6,703 bases of DNA from Candidatus Sigynarchaeota archaeon (GTDB lineage: Archaea; Asgardarchaeota; Jordarchaeia; Jordarchaeales; Jordarchaeaceae): contig JAUQYY010000267.1 of NCBI GenBank assembly GCA_030587505.1, positions 1-6,703 on the forward strand, in the 5' to 3' direction. The first letter of the stretch is position 1; every line of letters starts with the position of its first letter. Under the pieces are notes generated by a model, which was given only the letters and a program-made list of their open reading frames with translations, searched no databases and was not told the origin of the DNA. Below are positions 1 through 5,263 of the stretch, one piece after another. The position numbers were made by a program, and so were the translations under genes.

Positions 1-526
1 ATTGTTTAGAATTATTTTCTGGAGTGAGGTTAGTGAAGATTTCACGAAAAACCTTTTCTAATACATGGGAAAGATTCTGTGCGACTCTTTCGAGTTCGGA
101 GGAAAGTGATTCGCCAAAGTTGGTGGATTTGGGTTGAATGCCGATAAAGATTACTGAAGAGTTCGTGGATTCCTCCAGGTAGTTAATAAACATGCTTAGG
201 GGGAGATGGTGAGTCGAAATGGAGAGACCTCCTATGTCGGAGGAGTTGATTATTCTGACTGATCCAGGCGCTGAGCGCATATCAGCAGCATCGATTAGAA
301 TTATGTGTGAAGGATTAATTCTACGCAGCTTACCCGTGAAATTTTCGGGAGATACTCCTGCTTCAATGATGGAAACGTTTTCAGGAACGTGGTTCTTTAA
401 CCTTTTGCAGATTATTACTCCAACATAATCGTCGCCGTGAAATTCACTTCCTACACCAAGTAGTACAATCTTTGCGGGATTATTCAGAAATTTTTTAAGC
501 GTATCTTCTAATTGGTCATATGTCAT
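1..526 (-). CDS. hycI: HycI-type [NiFe]-hydrogenase maturation endopeptidase (partial, C-terminus off the left edge)
   Basis: This cytoplasmic protease removes the C-terminal tail of a [NiFe]-hydrogenase large subunit after nickel insertion. The reverse frame from ATG at 526 is open to the window edge (175 codons, no stop seen). Visible family motifs are GVGSEFHGDDYVG (residues 24-36), LIDAADM (77-83), STHHLPL (104-110) and FIGIQPK (127-133). By alignment from memory with E. coli HycI, D32, D79 and H106 match its nickel-binding D16, D62 and H90. HycI is about 156 residues, so nearly all of the gene is present. An in-frame stop (TAA) 23-25 nt upstream of the ATG leaves this as the only plausible start. 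No clear Shine-Dalgarno is seen, so translation may be leaderless or nearly so. The gene is divergent from endA, with 76 bp between the two starts. HycI-like proteases usually serve group 4 hydrogenases, but no hydrogenase subunit is in view, so the substrate is unknown. Confidence 0.9.
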   Translation of the reverse strand, partial: MTYDQLEDTLKKFLNNPAKIVLLGVGSEFHGDDYVGVIICKRLKNHVPENVSIIEAGVSPENFTGKLRRINPSHIILIDAADMRSAPGSVRIINSSDIGGLSISTHHLPLSMFINYLEESTNSSVIFIGIQPKSTNFGESLSSELERVAQNLSHVLEKVFREIFTNLTPENNSKQ

Positions 527-602
527 AACTTGGCACCGGTAGGCGCATCTTTAGACAATTAAAATAAAAAGTAGCACGTAATAAAAGTATGGTGGCAAAC
601 TA
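527..602. promoter_or_regulatory. Divergent promoter region between hycI and endA
   Basis: This 76-bp AT-rich spacer separates two divergent starts. The tract at 557-570 reads as a TATA-like box on both strands: TTTTATTTTAAT on the minus strand (569-558), which would give hycI a leader of about 10-15 nt, and AAATAAAAAG on the plus strand for endA. GGTGG at 591-595 is a Shine-Dalgarno-like site 7 nt before the endA ATG. Transcription starts are inferred from usual archaeal spacing. Confidence 0.5.
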
Positions 603-1178
603 ATGAACGAAAGAAAGGAAGACGAGGACAGGGAAGCAGGGGAGGAAGAGGTAGAAGAGAAGGCGGTAGGCCGTCTCACGGACGAGGGAGTGATAGTCAA
701 CGCAGATGACGCGGAGAGAATTTACGAGAGAGGATTTTATGGAGAAATTCAGGAGGACGGAACACTCAAGCTATCACCAGTTGAAACCCTACTTCTAGTG
801 GAGAGAAACAGGCTGGACGTACGTAATGATAACGATGAAAGTCTGGATTTCAAGGCTCTTACAAAGATTTTCATGAAATCAAATCCAGACCTCTGGATAA
901 AGTATCTGGTCTATAGGGATTTAAGATCACGTGGATATATTGTTAGGGAGGGCTTTGGGGGGAAGATCGACTTCAGGTTATATCCTAGGGGCGCAAAACT
1001 CGGAACTGATACCTCAAAGAGTCTCATCTACACTGTAATTGAAGGCGCCCCCATCGGGCTGGAAGATTTAGACAGAGTTACGAAGTTAGCTGTCAGCGCA
1101 AGAAAACGGTTGATAATGGCAGTAATAAACAGGCAGGGAGAAGTCACCTATTACCAGGTATCTCAAGTCTCGATTTGA
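603..1178 (+). CDS. endA: tRNA-intron endonuclease (EndA family) lacking the catalytic histidine
   Basis: Archaeal EndA cuts both intron-exon junctions of pre-tRNAs at bulge-helix-bulge motifs. The 191-residue protein has the usual full-length EndA layout: an acidic N-terminal tail (2-20), an N-terminal domain (about 22-75) and the C-terminal nuclease domain (about 95-191). Family motifs seen are YLVYRDLRSRGYIV (101-114), KIDFRLYPRGA (121-131), SARKRL (165-170) and VTYYQV (181-186). In M. jannaschii EndA the triad is Tyr115, His125 and Lys156. The same spacing here gives Tyr127, Thr137 and Lys168, so the histidine is replaced by threonine (codon ACC) inside DTSKSLIYTV. No other histidine occurs anywhere in the protein. 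The start is ATG with GGTGG 7 nt upstream. The gene is probably expressed, and it may act as one subunit of a heteromeric enzyme with a His-bearing partner elsewhere, or with altered catalysis. Family assignment is firm; activity is uncertain. Three non-canonical tRNA introns lie in the same window. Confidence 0.93.
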   Translation: MNERKEDEDREAGEEEVEEKAVGRLTDEGVIVNADDAERIYERGFYGEIQEDGTLKLSPVETLLLVERNRLDVRNDNDESLDFKALTKIFMKSNPDLWIKYLVYRDLRSRGYIVREGFGGKIDFRLYPRGAKLGTDTSKSLIYTVIEGAPIGLEDLDRVTKLAVSARKRLIMAVINRQGEVTYYQVSQVSI

Positions 1179-1214
1179 CGCCTGTACGAACTGATGTGTG
1201 ATTCGTGTTTTAGA

Positions 1215-1251
1215 GGGAATACCCCCCTTTCAAATATCACAAGGGGAATAC
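1215..1251. repeat. Hairpin with flanking GGGAATAC direct repeats
   Basis: In the endA to ATPase spacer, CCCCTT (1224-1229) pairs with AAGGGG (1241-1246) around an 11-nt loop. GGGAATAC occurs twice, at 1215-1222 and 1244-1251, flanking and overlapping the hairpin. It could be part of the endA 3' end or a regulatory site. No poly-T tract follows the hairpin, so an intrinsic terminator is not supported. Confidence 0.45.
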
Positions 1252-1253
1252 TT

Positions 1254-1299
1254 GATTTTATCTATCGGGAGATTAATCTCTTGTTAATTAGCTGAGGTG
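1254..1299 (+). promoter_or_regulatory. Putative promoter, palindromic operator and RBS of the Lon-like ATPase gene
   Basis: GATTTTATCTA (1254-1264) is a TATA-like element. A perfect 12-bp palindrome, GAGATTAATCTC (1269-1280), lies between it and the expected transcription start near 1285, which is where an archaeal repressor would block polymerase. GAGGTG (1294-1299) is a good Shine-Dalgarno 8 nt before the TTG at 1308 and supports that start codon. The operator role is inferred from position and symmetry. Confidence 0.5.
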
Positions 1300-1307
1300 C
1301 TGTTAGA

Positions 1308-2840
1308 TTGACAAGTACTCGTAGCGCATTGCTGAATCCTGCTCTGGGATTCTACCTAGAAGAGCTTGAAACCACGGAAGATATCGCGATACCCAAAAAT
1401 CCCTTGGACAGGGTGATAGGCCAGGATCACGCTGTTAAAATGGCTAAACTGGCGGTTCGACAGAGAAGGCACCTACTATTGGTCGGGTATCCAGGTGTTG
1501 GAAAGTCCATGATAGCTCAAGCCATAGCTTTTTTACTCCCAGCGCCCAAGGAGGAGATATGGGTTGTGGATAATCCAAAAAATCCAGAGAGACCCTTCGT
1601 AGAGGTTAGGAGGGGAGGAGAGGCGAATAGAGATGAGATTGGTGAAATTGTTACGCCAGATAAAATCCCCCCAGAGGTAGCTATAAAGCTAGGGTTCAGG
1701 TGCAGAAGTTGTGGAGCGTTAAGTTCGCCTTTAAAACTGAGATGTGAGGAGTGCGGCGAGGAGAAAGAGATTTATGATGAGAGAAAAGCAGCGTCGCCTT
1801 TTCGAGATCTTTTTGAAACTGAGATGTTCAACTCATCAAAAAAGCAGAACAAGACAAACAGAATTGTGCCGCATATTAGGAGAGTTGATGGCCGACAGGA
1901 GGTAACGGTGTACGAGCAGGTGGGTAGCGATCCATTAAAACCGTCAGTGAGGGTTTTGGATCAAAATGCCCTCGAAAAACTCCGGGAAATAGAGAAGAGT
2001 AGACCTAGTAAAGTTCTTGTGCCTCTAAAAAGGAAGACCTTTCTCCAAGCAACAGGTGCAAGCGAAACCGAACTCTTGGGGGATGTGAAACACGACCCCT
2101 ATGGTAACCATCCAGAGCTCGGCACCCCACCCTACACTAGAGTAGTACCGGGGCTGATTCACGAAGCCCACGAGGGCGTCTTATACATAGATGAGTTGCC
2201 TCAGCTAGGGCATCTGCAAACATTCCTTCTAACCGCTATGCAAGACAAAAAATTTGGCATTAGTGGAAGAAATCCTCAGAGCAGCGGTTCAAGTGTTAGA
2301 GTTGATTCAGTTCCCTGCGACTTTATTTTTGTCGGCGCAGTAAACATAAACAATCTTAAACTTGTGCTCTCCCCTCTCAGATCCCGAATACAAGGCAACG
2401 GGTACGAGGTACTATTGAACTCCACGATGCCAGACACCCCCGAAAACAGAGCTAAAATCGCCCAGTTTGTTGCCCAAGAGGTTGTTGCGGATGGCCGAAT
2501 CCCTCACGTGACGAGAGAGGCGATCCAGGAACTAATCAAGGAGGCCAAAAGAAGAGCAGAAATAATCGACGGTAAGAAAAACGCGTTAACCCTAAGGCTC
2601 AGGGACCTTGGAGGGGTCATCAGAATGGCGGGGGACCTCACTCTAGAAGAGGAAAGCCCGCTCGTAGAACGCACTCACATGAGCCAAGCAATAAAGCTAT
2701 GCGTACCTGTTGAGGAGCAAATCCGTAGAAAGTTCGGGTCTCTCGAAAAGGCTTTAGAAAAAGAATTATCCATAGCCCAACAAGCCATACAGAAGAGCAA
2801 CTATCCCGAAAATTACCAAAACCAAAGCCTATATGGGTGA
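1308..2840 (+). CDS. Lon/LonB-like AAA+ ATPase with a zinc-ribbon insert and no protease domain
   Basis: This 510-residue protein matches the ATPase module of archaeal Lon (LonB type): DRVIGQDHAV (34-43), Walker A GYPGVGKS (60-67), Walker B VLYIDE (291-296), sensor-1-like GAVNIN (343-348), arginine-finger region LRSRIQG (357-363) and the Lon-like sensor-2 segment LTLRLRDLGG (427-436). Between Walker A and B is a long insert holding a Cys4 zinc ribbon (C132, C135, C146, C149), in the region where archaeal LonB usually has membrane segments. No hydrophobic membrane segment is visible here, so the protein should be cytosolic. It ends about 75 residues after sensor 2. The S16 protease domain with its Ser-Lys dyad is absent, and no continuation is found downstream in another frame. 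TTG is chosen as start because GAGGTG lies 8 nt upstream. It is probably an unfoldase, remodeler or regulatory ATPase; the client is unknown. A MoxR- or Mg-chelatase-like role is less likely given the Lon-type motifs. Confidence 0.8.
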   Translation: MTSTRSALLNPALGFYLEELETTEDIAIPKNPLDRVIGQDHAVKMAKLAVRQRRHLLLVGYPGVGKSMIAQAIAFLLPAPKEEIWVVDNPKNPERPFVEVRRGGEANRDEIGEIVTPDKIPPEVAIKLGFRCRSCGALSSPLKLRCEECGEEKEIYDERKAASPFRDLFETEMFNSSKKQNKTNRIVPHIRRVDGRQEVTVYEQVGSDPLKPSVRVLDQNALEKLREIEKSRPSKVLVPLKRKTFLQATGASETELLGDVKHDPYGNHPELGTPPYTRVVPGLIHEAHEGVLYIDELPQLGHLQTFLLTAMQDKKFGISGRNPQSSGSSVRVDSVPCDFIFVGAVNINNLKLVLSPLRSRIQGNGYEVLLNSTMPDTPENRAKIAQFVAQEVVADGRIPHVTREAIQELIKEAKRRAEIIDGKKNALTLRLRDLGGVIRMAGDLTLEEESPLVERTHMSQAIKLCVPVEEQIRRKFGSLEKALEKELSIAQQAIQKSNYPENYQNQSLYG

Positions 2841-2887
2841 GAGTGGAAGGGAATCTACAGACTTTAAATATCAGAAATTTGAGACTA

Positions 2888-2893
2888 TTTTTT
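2888..2893 (+). terminator. Possible T-run terminator after the Lon-like ATPase
   Basis: A run of six T lies 48 nt after the stop codon, within an AT-rich spacer. Archaeal termination often occurs at T-rich tracts without a hairpin. This is weak evidence. Confidence 0.3.
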
Positions 2894-2920
2894 GAGAGTA
2901 CACAATGGATACACCAAAGA

Positions 2921-2964
2921 TTTATTAATTTCGTAACTCTAGTTCGAAACACTCCCAAGTGAGG
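2921..2964 (+). promoter_or_regulatory. TATA-like box and RBS of the first methyltransferase
   Basis: TTTATTAAT (2921-2929) is preceded by purine-rich CCAAAGA, consistent with a BRE/TATA pair, and predicts a start near 2950. GAGG (2961-2964) is a Shine-Dalgarno 7 nt before the ATG at 2972. A second AT element, TTTAAATA (2863-2870), is too far upstream for a short leader. Confidence 0.5.
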
Positions 2965-2971
2965 CATTATC

Positions 2972-3784
2972 ATGGCACGCGAAAAAACTGCCCAAGAACT
3001 CTGGAAAGAACTCATCACACCGGTAGTGCCAGGATCTTACAAGCTCTACGAGTTGTACCTGAAGTACACCTTTATGGGAATAGAAAGAGGACAGTGGTTA
3101 CTCGACACTCTAAAAAAATTCAAACAGCTAAAAGGGAAACGCGTCTTAGACATCGGCTCCGGTTCCGGAGGGATATCCATAGCGTTCGTCAAAAATAATG
3201 TGGAAACAGTTAATTTTGATACGGAGAGAAAGTATACCATCGTCGCCCAGAGATGGGCGGAAGAAAATGGAGTGAAACTAAACCAAATGCTTGCAAGCGG
3301 AGAGGAAACACCCTTCAAAAATGAATCGTTTGACGTGGTTATCTGCAGCGATGTCATCGAACACTTGGAAAAGCCAGAGAAACTCGTGAGGGAGATATCC
3401 CGCATACTCAAAAGAAACGGCTTGCTTTATATCACATGCCCAAATAAGATGTCCCCTAGACTCATATGGGAAGACAACCATTACTTTTTACCGTTTATAG
3501 TTCTCCTTCCAAGAAAACTAGCCGACGTGTACGTGAGAGCCACTAGCAGAGGAGAAAAAACAGAAGTGCTATTTCTGCCCACATACTCGAAACTTGTGAA
3601 AATGTTTAAAAATGTGGGAATAAGACTCTACTCATTCGAACTCCAAAACAAGATCAACTCGTTTAAAAATGCTTCAGTATACAAGAAACTTCCAGGACTC
3701 ATAAATTTTTATTGCAAACACGTTTACTTAAAGTGGATAAGCCCGTTCTGGATATTCATCGGCAGGAAGGAAAACTCAAGATAA
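2972..3784 (+). CDS. Class I SAM-dependent methyltransferase, paralogue 1
   Basis: This 270-residue Rossmann-fold methyltransferase of the Methyltransf_11 type transfers a methyl group from S-adenosylmethionine to an unknown acceptor. SAM-binding motif I is VLDIGSGSGG (58-67), the acidic residue after strand 2 is D83 (in NFDTE), motif II is FDVVICSDVIEHLE (120-133), and the following strand region is RILKRNGLLYITCPN (144-158). The C-terminal third (about 165-270) has a distinctive HYFLPF...LLPRKLADVYVRAT segment shared with the next gene. There is no signal peptide; the C-terminus is hydrophobic and aromatic-rich (YLKWISPFWIFIG). The acidic loop VNFDTE departs from the commoner G-x-D form seen in paralogue 2 (VGIDIE). 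Related small-molecule or lipid methyltransferases are common, but nothing here identifies the substrate. Confidence 0.87.
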   Translation: MAREKTAQELWKELITPVVPGSYKLYELYLKYTFMGIERGQWLLDTLKKFKQLKGKRVLDIGSGSGGISIAFVKNNVETVNFDTERKYTIVAQRWAEENGVKLNQMLASGEETPFKNESFDVVICSDVIEHLEKPEKLVREISRILKRNGLLYITCPNKMSPRLIWEDNHYFLPFIVLLPRKLADVYVRATSRGEKTEVLFLPTYSKLVKMFKNVGIRLYSFELQNKINSFKNASVYKKLPGLINFYCKHVYLKWISPFWIFIGRKENSR

Positions 3785-4049
3785 CCAGAAAAATGGCAAA
3801 GTGACTAACACTCATCACAAATTTGAATACATAATTAATGTTACAAACATTCTACAACAAATAACGTGAATATCACATTCTCTAAGAATCAGAGTCCGTA
3901 GAAGGATATACAGCCAACAGGAAAACTCCCAAAAAGGGTTTATCTACTACTGAGGACAAATGAAGCGTACTACACCATAAAAAGTTATTAGACGAAGAAA
4001 GTTTATAGTAAAATGTCAACGCAAAGTTTACTCATTAGGCGGGGAAAAA
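3785..4049 (+). promoter_or_regulatory. Spacer between the methyltransferases with the promoter of paralogue 2
   Basis: This 265-bp AT-rich spacer holds no convincing gene. AATGTT/AACATT (3837-3842 and 3846-3851) forms a 6-bp hairpin with a 3-nt loop, possibly at the 3' end of paralogue 1. GTTTATAG (4001-4008) preceded by purine-rich GAAGAAA is a good BRE/TATA pair and predicts a start near 4032. GGCGGGG (4038-4044) is a Shine-Dalgarno-like site before the ATG at 4050. The two methyltransferases are therefore probably transcribed separately. Confidence 0.55.
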
Positions 4050-4889
4050 ATGGCCAGGAAAAAAACAACGAGAGAACTATGGGACGAATTCGTGGGGCCC
4101 TTCCTCCCCCCAACACACCTACTATACGAGCCCTACACGGAATACACCTTCAAAGGAATCGAAAGAGGAGAAGAAATCGTTGGCCTCCTGAACCGCTTCA
4201 AAAATGTGGAAAACAAGAGGGTATTAGACCTCGGCTGCGGTTCGGGAGGAATATCGATAGCGTTCTCCAAGGGAGGAGCACAGACAGTAGGTATAGATAT
4301 TGAAAAAATGTATCCACTAATAGCACGGTCATGGGCGCAAGACAACAAACAGGAAGTGTACCTTTTGAGGGGAAGCGGCCTAGACCTCCCCTTCAAAAAT
4401 GAAACCTTTGACATAGTATCCTGCAACGACGTAATAGAACACGTGGAAGATGCGGAAAAATGCGTTAAAGAAATAAGCAGAGTACTAAAACCCGGAGGAC
4501 TGGTATATGTAACTTGCCCCAACAGAATCGCGCCCCTAATAGTTTTAAGAGACGGGCACTACGCTCTACCCTTTGAATCACTCCTACCCCGAAAACTAGC
4601 AGACATATACGTGAGAGCAACAGGAAGAGCCACCAAAACGTATGTGCCATTCCAACCAACATTCCCAAAGATGATTCACATATTCAAAAGAGAGGGGATA
4701 GACCTTTACTCAATAGAGCTAAGCCTAAAACTAAAATCCTTCCATGAACCATCACCAAATGAAGCCGGAAGAAAAATAAAACAAAAAATATCAAAAAAAC
4801 TTCCCGGCCTTGTGGAACTCTACGCAAAACACTTTTACCTAAAGTGGATATGTCCTCTCTGGAGATTCATAGGGATAAAAATAGCTTAA
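4050..4889 (+). CDS. Class I SAM-dependent methyltransferase, paralogue 2
   Basis: This 279-residue paralogue of the preceding gene aligns without gaps through about residue 231, with roughly 53% identity over the first 200. It then carries an extra lysine-rich stretch of about ten residues near 232-248. Motif I is VLDLGCGSGG (58-67), the acidic loop is VGIDIE (80-85), motif II is FDIVSCNDVIEHVE (120-133), and the following strand region is RVLKPGGLVYVTCPN (144-158). These are closer to family consensus than in paralogue 1. The shared C-terminal block HYALPF...LLPRKLADIYVRATGR probably shapes a common acceptor pocket. The N-termini (MAREKT and MARKKT) and flanking AT-rich leaders are also alike, which points to a tandem duplication. 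Substrate unknown. It converges on the initiator tRNA gene 89 bp away. Confidence 0.87.
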   Translation: MARKKTTRELWDEFVGPFLPPTHLLYEPYTEYTFKGIERGEEIVGLLNRFKNVENKRVLDLGCGSGGISIAFSKGGAQTVGIDIEKMYPLIARSWAQDNKQEVYLLRGSGLDLPFKNETFDIVSCNDVIEHVEDAEKCVKEISRVLKPGGLVYVTCPNRIAPLIVLRDGHYALPFESLLPRKLADIYVRATGRATKTYVPFQPTFPKMIHIFKREGIDLYSIELSLKLKSFHEPSPNEAGRKIKQKISKKLPGLVELYAKHFYLKWICPLWRFIGIKIA

Positions 4890-4978
4890 AAAAATTCTTT
4901 ACAATTTCTAAAAGATAGTTATATAAAAAATAATCACACGAAATCACTGACAATCACAGAGCGAGAAGTTAGAAATAA
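4890..4978. terminator. Convergent AT-rich spacer with a T-run terminator for tRNA-iMet
   Basis: On the minus strand TTATTTTTTATAT (about 4933-4921) includes six T, 49 nt beyond the encoded CCA of the initiator tRNA, and is a plausible archaeal T-tract terminator. On the plus strand no strong T-run follows the methyltransferase stop. Nothing else is recognised here. Confidence 0.4.
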
Positions 4979-5041
4979 TGGTAGCGGGAGGTGGATTTGA
5001 ACCACCGATCTCGGGGTTATGAGCCCCGCGGGATCTCCTGA

Positions 5042-5072
5042 GTGGGCTTTCTCTTCCTCTGGAAGAGCGAAT
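5042..5072 (-). other. Intron 2 of initiator tRNA (after position 15, D loop)
   Basis: This is a 31-nt intron. A 7-bp hairpin, CTCTTCC (5067-5061) with GGAAGAG (5057-5051), has a 3-nt loop and a possible TT/AA extension. The central helix pairs exon GGGT with intron GCCC (5047-5044). The first G of GGGT is position 10 in exon 1, so the full helix exists only after intron 1 is removed. The bulges are AG^A and AC^T. Confidence 0.72.
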
Positions 5073-5077
5073 CTACC

Positions 5078-5108
5078 TTGGACTCGAACCCTCTATGGGA
5101 GGGTTCGT
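5078..5108 (-). other. Intron 1 of initiator tRNA (after position 10, D stem)
   Basis: This is a 31-nt intron. A 9-bp hairpin, CGAACCCTC (5107-5099) with GAGGGTTCG (5093-5085), has a 5-nt loop. Exon GGAT (5114-5111) pairs with intron GTCC (5083-5080) as the central helix. The bulges are AG^A at the 5' site and AA^G at the 3' site. One extra A (5084) lies between hairpin and central helix, and there is no outer exon helix, so this is a relaxed (HBh'-type) motif. Boundaries are inferred by restoring the D arm. Confidence 0.75.
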
Positions 5109-5118
5109 CTATCCCGCT

Positions 5119-5181
5119 AACAAGCGCCACTCTTCCCGCTACTTTGGTCAAGAAATTGTTATACGGAGAGTTTAATTTAAA
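5119..5181 (-). promoter_or_regulatory. Promoter and 5' leader of the initiator tRNA gene
   Basis: On the minus strand TTTAAATTAAAC (about 5181-5170) is a TATA-like box, predicting a start near 5150 and a leader of about 30 nt. The leader contains a second copy of TAGCGGGA (5141-5134), the same sequence that begins at 5119 for the mature 5' end, plus GGAAGAG (5136-5130), which matches the 3' arm of the intron 2 hairpin. A short stem CGCT/AGCG with loop TGTT (5126-5115) spans the leader and mature 5' end. Confidence 0.5.
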
Positions 5182-5209
5182 TCTATCGTTAACATTGCAC
5201 CATTCATGT

Positions 5210-5228
5210 AAATGCTTTTCAGGCATTT
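5210..5228. repeat. Small hairpin between the tRNA genes
   Basis: AAATGC (5210-5215) and GCATTT (5223-5228) form a 6-bp stem with a 7-nt loop, downstream of tRNA-Ile and upstream of the initiator tRNA promoter on the minus strand. It could help end tRNA-Ile transcription, but no long T-run follows. Confidence 0.3.
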
Positions 5229-5263
5229 AAAACTCTTTGCATCAAGTTAGAATTAAGGAGTGA

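Larger units (their letters stand above)
4979..5118 (-). tRNA. Initiator tRNA-Met(CAT) with two D-arm introns and encoded CCA
   Basis: On the minus strand, AGCGGGA (5118-5112) pairs with TCCCGCT (4989-4983), followed by discriminator A (4982) and CCA (4981-4979). The T arm is GGTGG/TTCAAAT/CCACC (5006-4990) and the variable loop AGATC. The anticodon arm is CGGGG/CTCATAA/CCCCG (5028-5012), anticodon CAT at 5021-5019. A1-U72 and three G-C pairs next to the anticodon loop mark an initiator. The D arm only forms if two 31-nt segments are removed (5108-5078 and 5072-5042). The spliced result is T8 A9, D stem GGGT/TCCC (three Watson-Crick pairs and a T-T), and a 10-nt loop AGTCAGGAGA, nearly the same as the AGCCAGGAGA loop I recall from haloarchaeal initiators. 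The mature length is 75 nt plus CCA. Exon 2 is only 5 nt (GGTAG, 5077-5073). Confidence 0.88.

Noticed and set aside
219..428. Plus-strand open frame of 69 codons
   Set aside because: It lies antisense inside hycI, which has clear family motifs.
2841..2971. Frameshifted Lon S16 protease domain downstream of the ATPase
   Set aside because: The spacer is only 131 bp, AT-rich and contains no protease motif in any frame.
2638..3018. Minus-strand open frame spanning the ATPase 3' end and the spacer
   Set aside because: It overlaps two well-supported plus-strand genes and has no recognisable motif or start signals.
5017..5023. Canonical intron in the initiator tRNA anticodon loop
   Set aside because: The anticodon stem and 7-nt loop are contiguous and perfect, so the extra sequence lies only in the D arm.
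5134..5140. Upstream AGCGGGA copy as the true 5' end of initiator tRNA, with a third intron
   Set aside because: The sequence after it does not supply T8, A9 and the D stem, and no complementary central helix (GCGG against GCGG) can form for a 22-nt intron. The copy at 5118 gives a complete tRNA.
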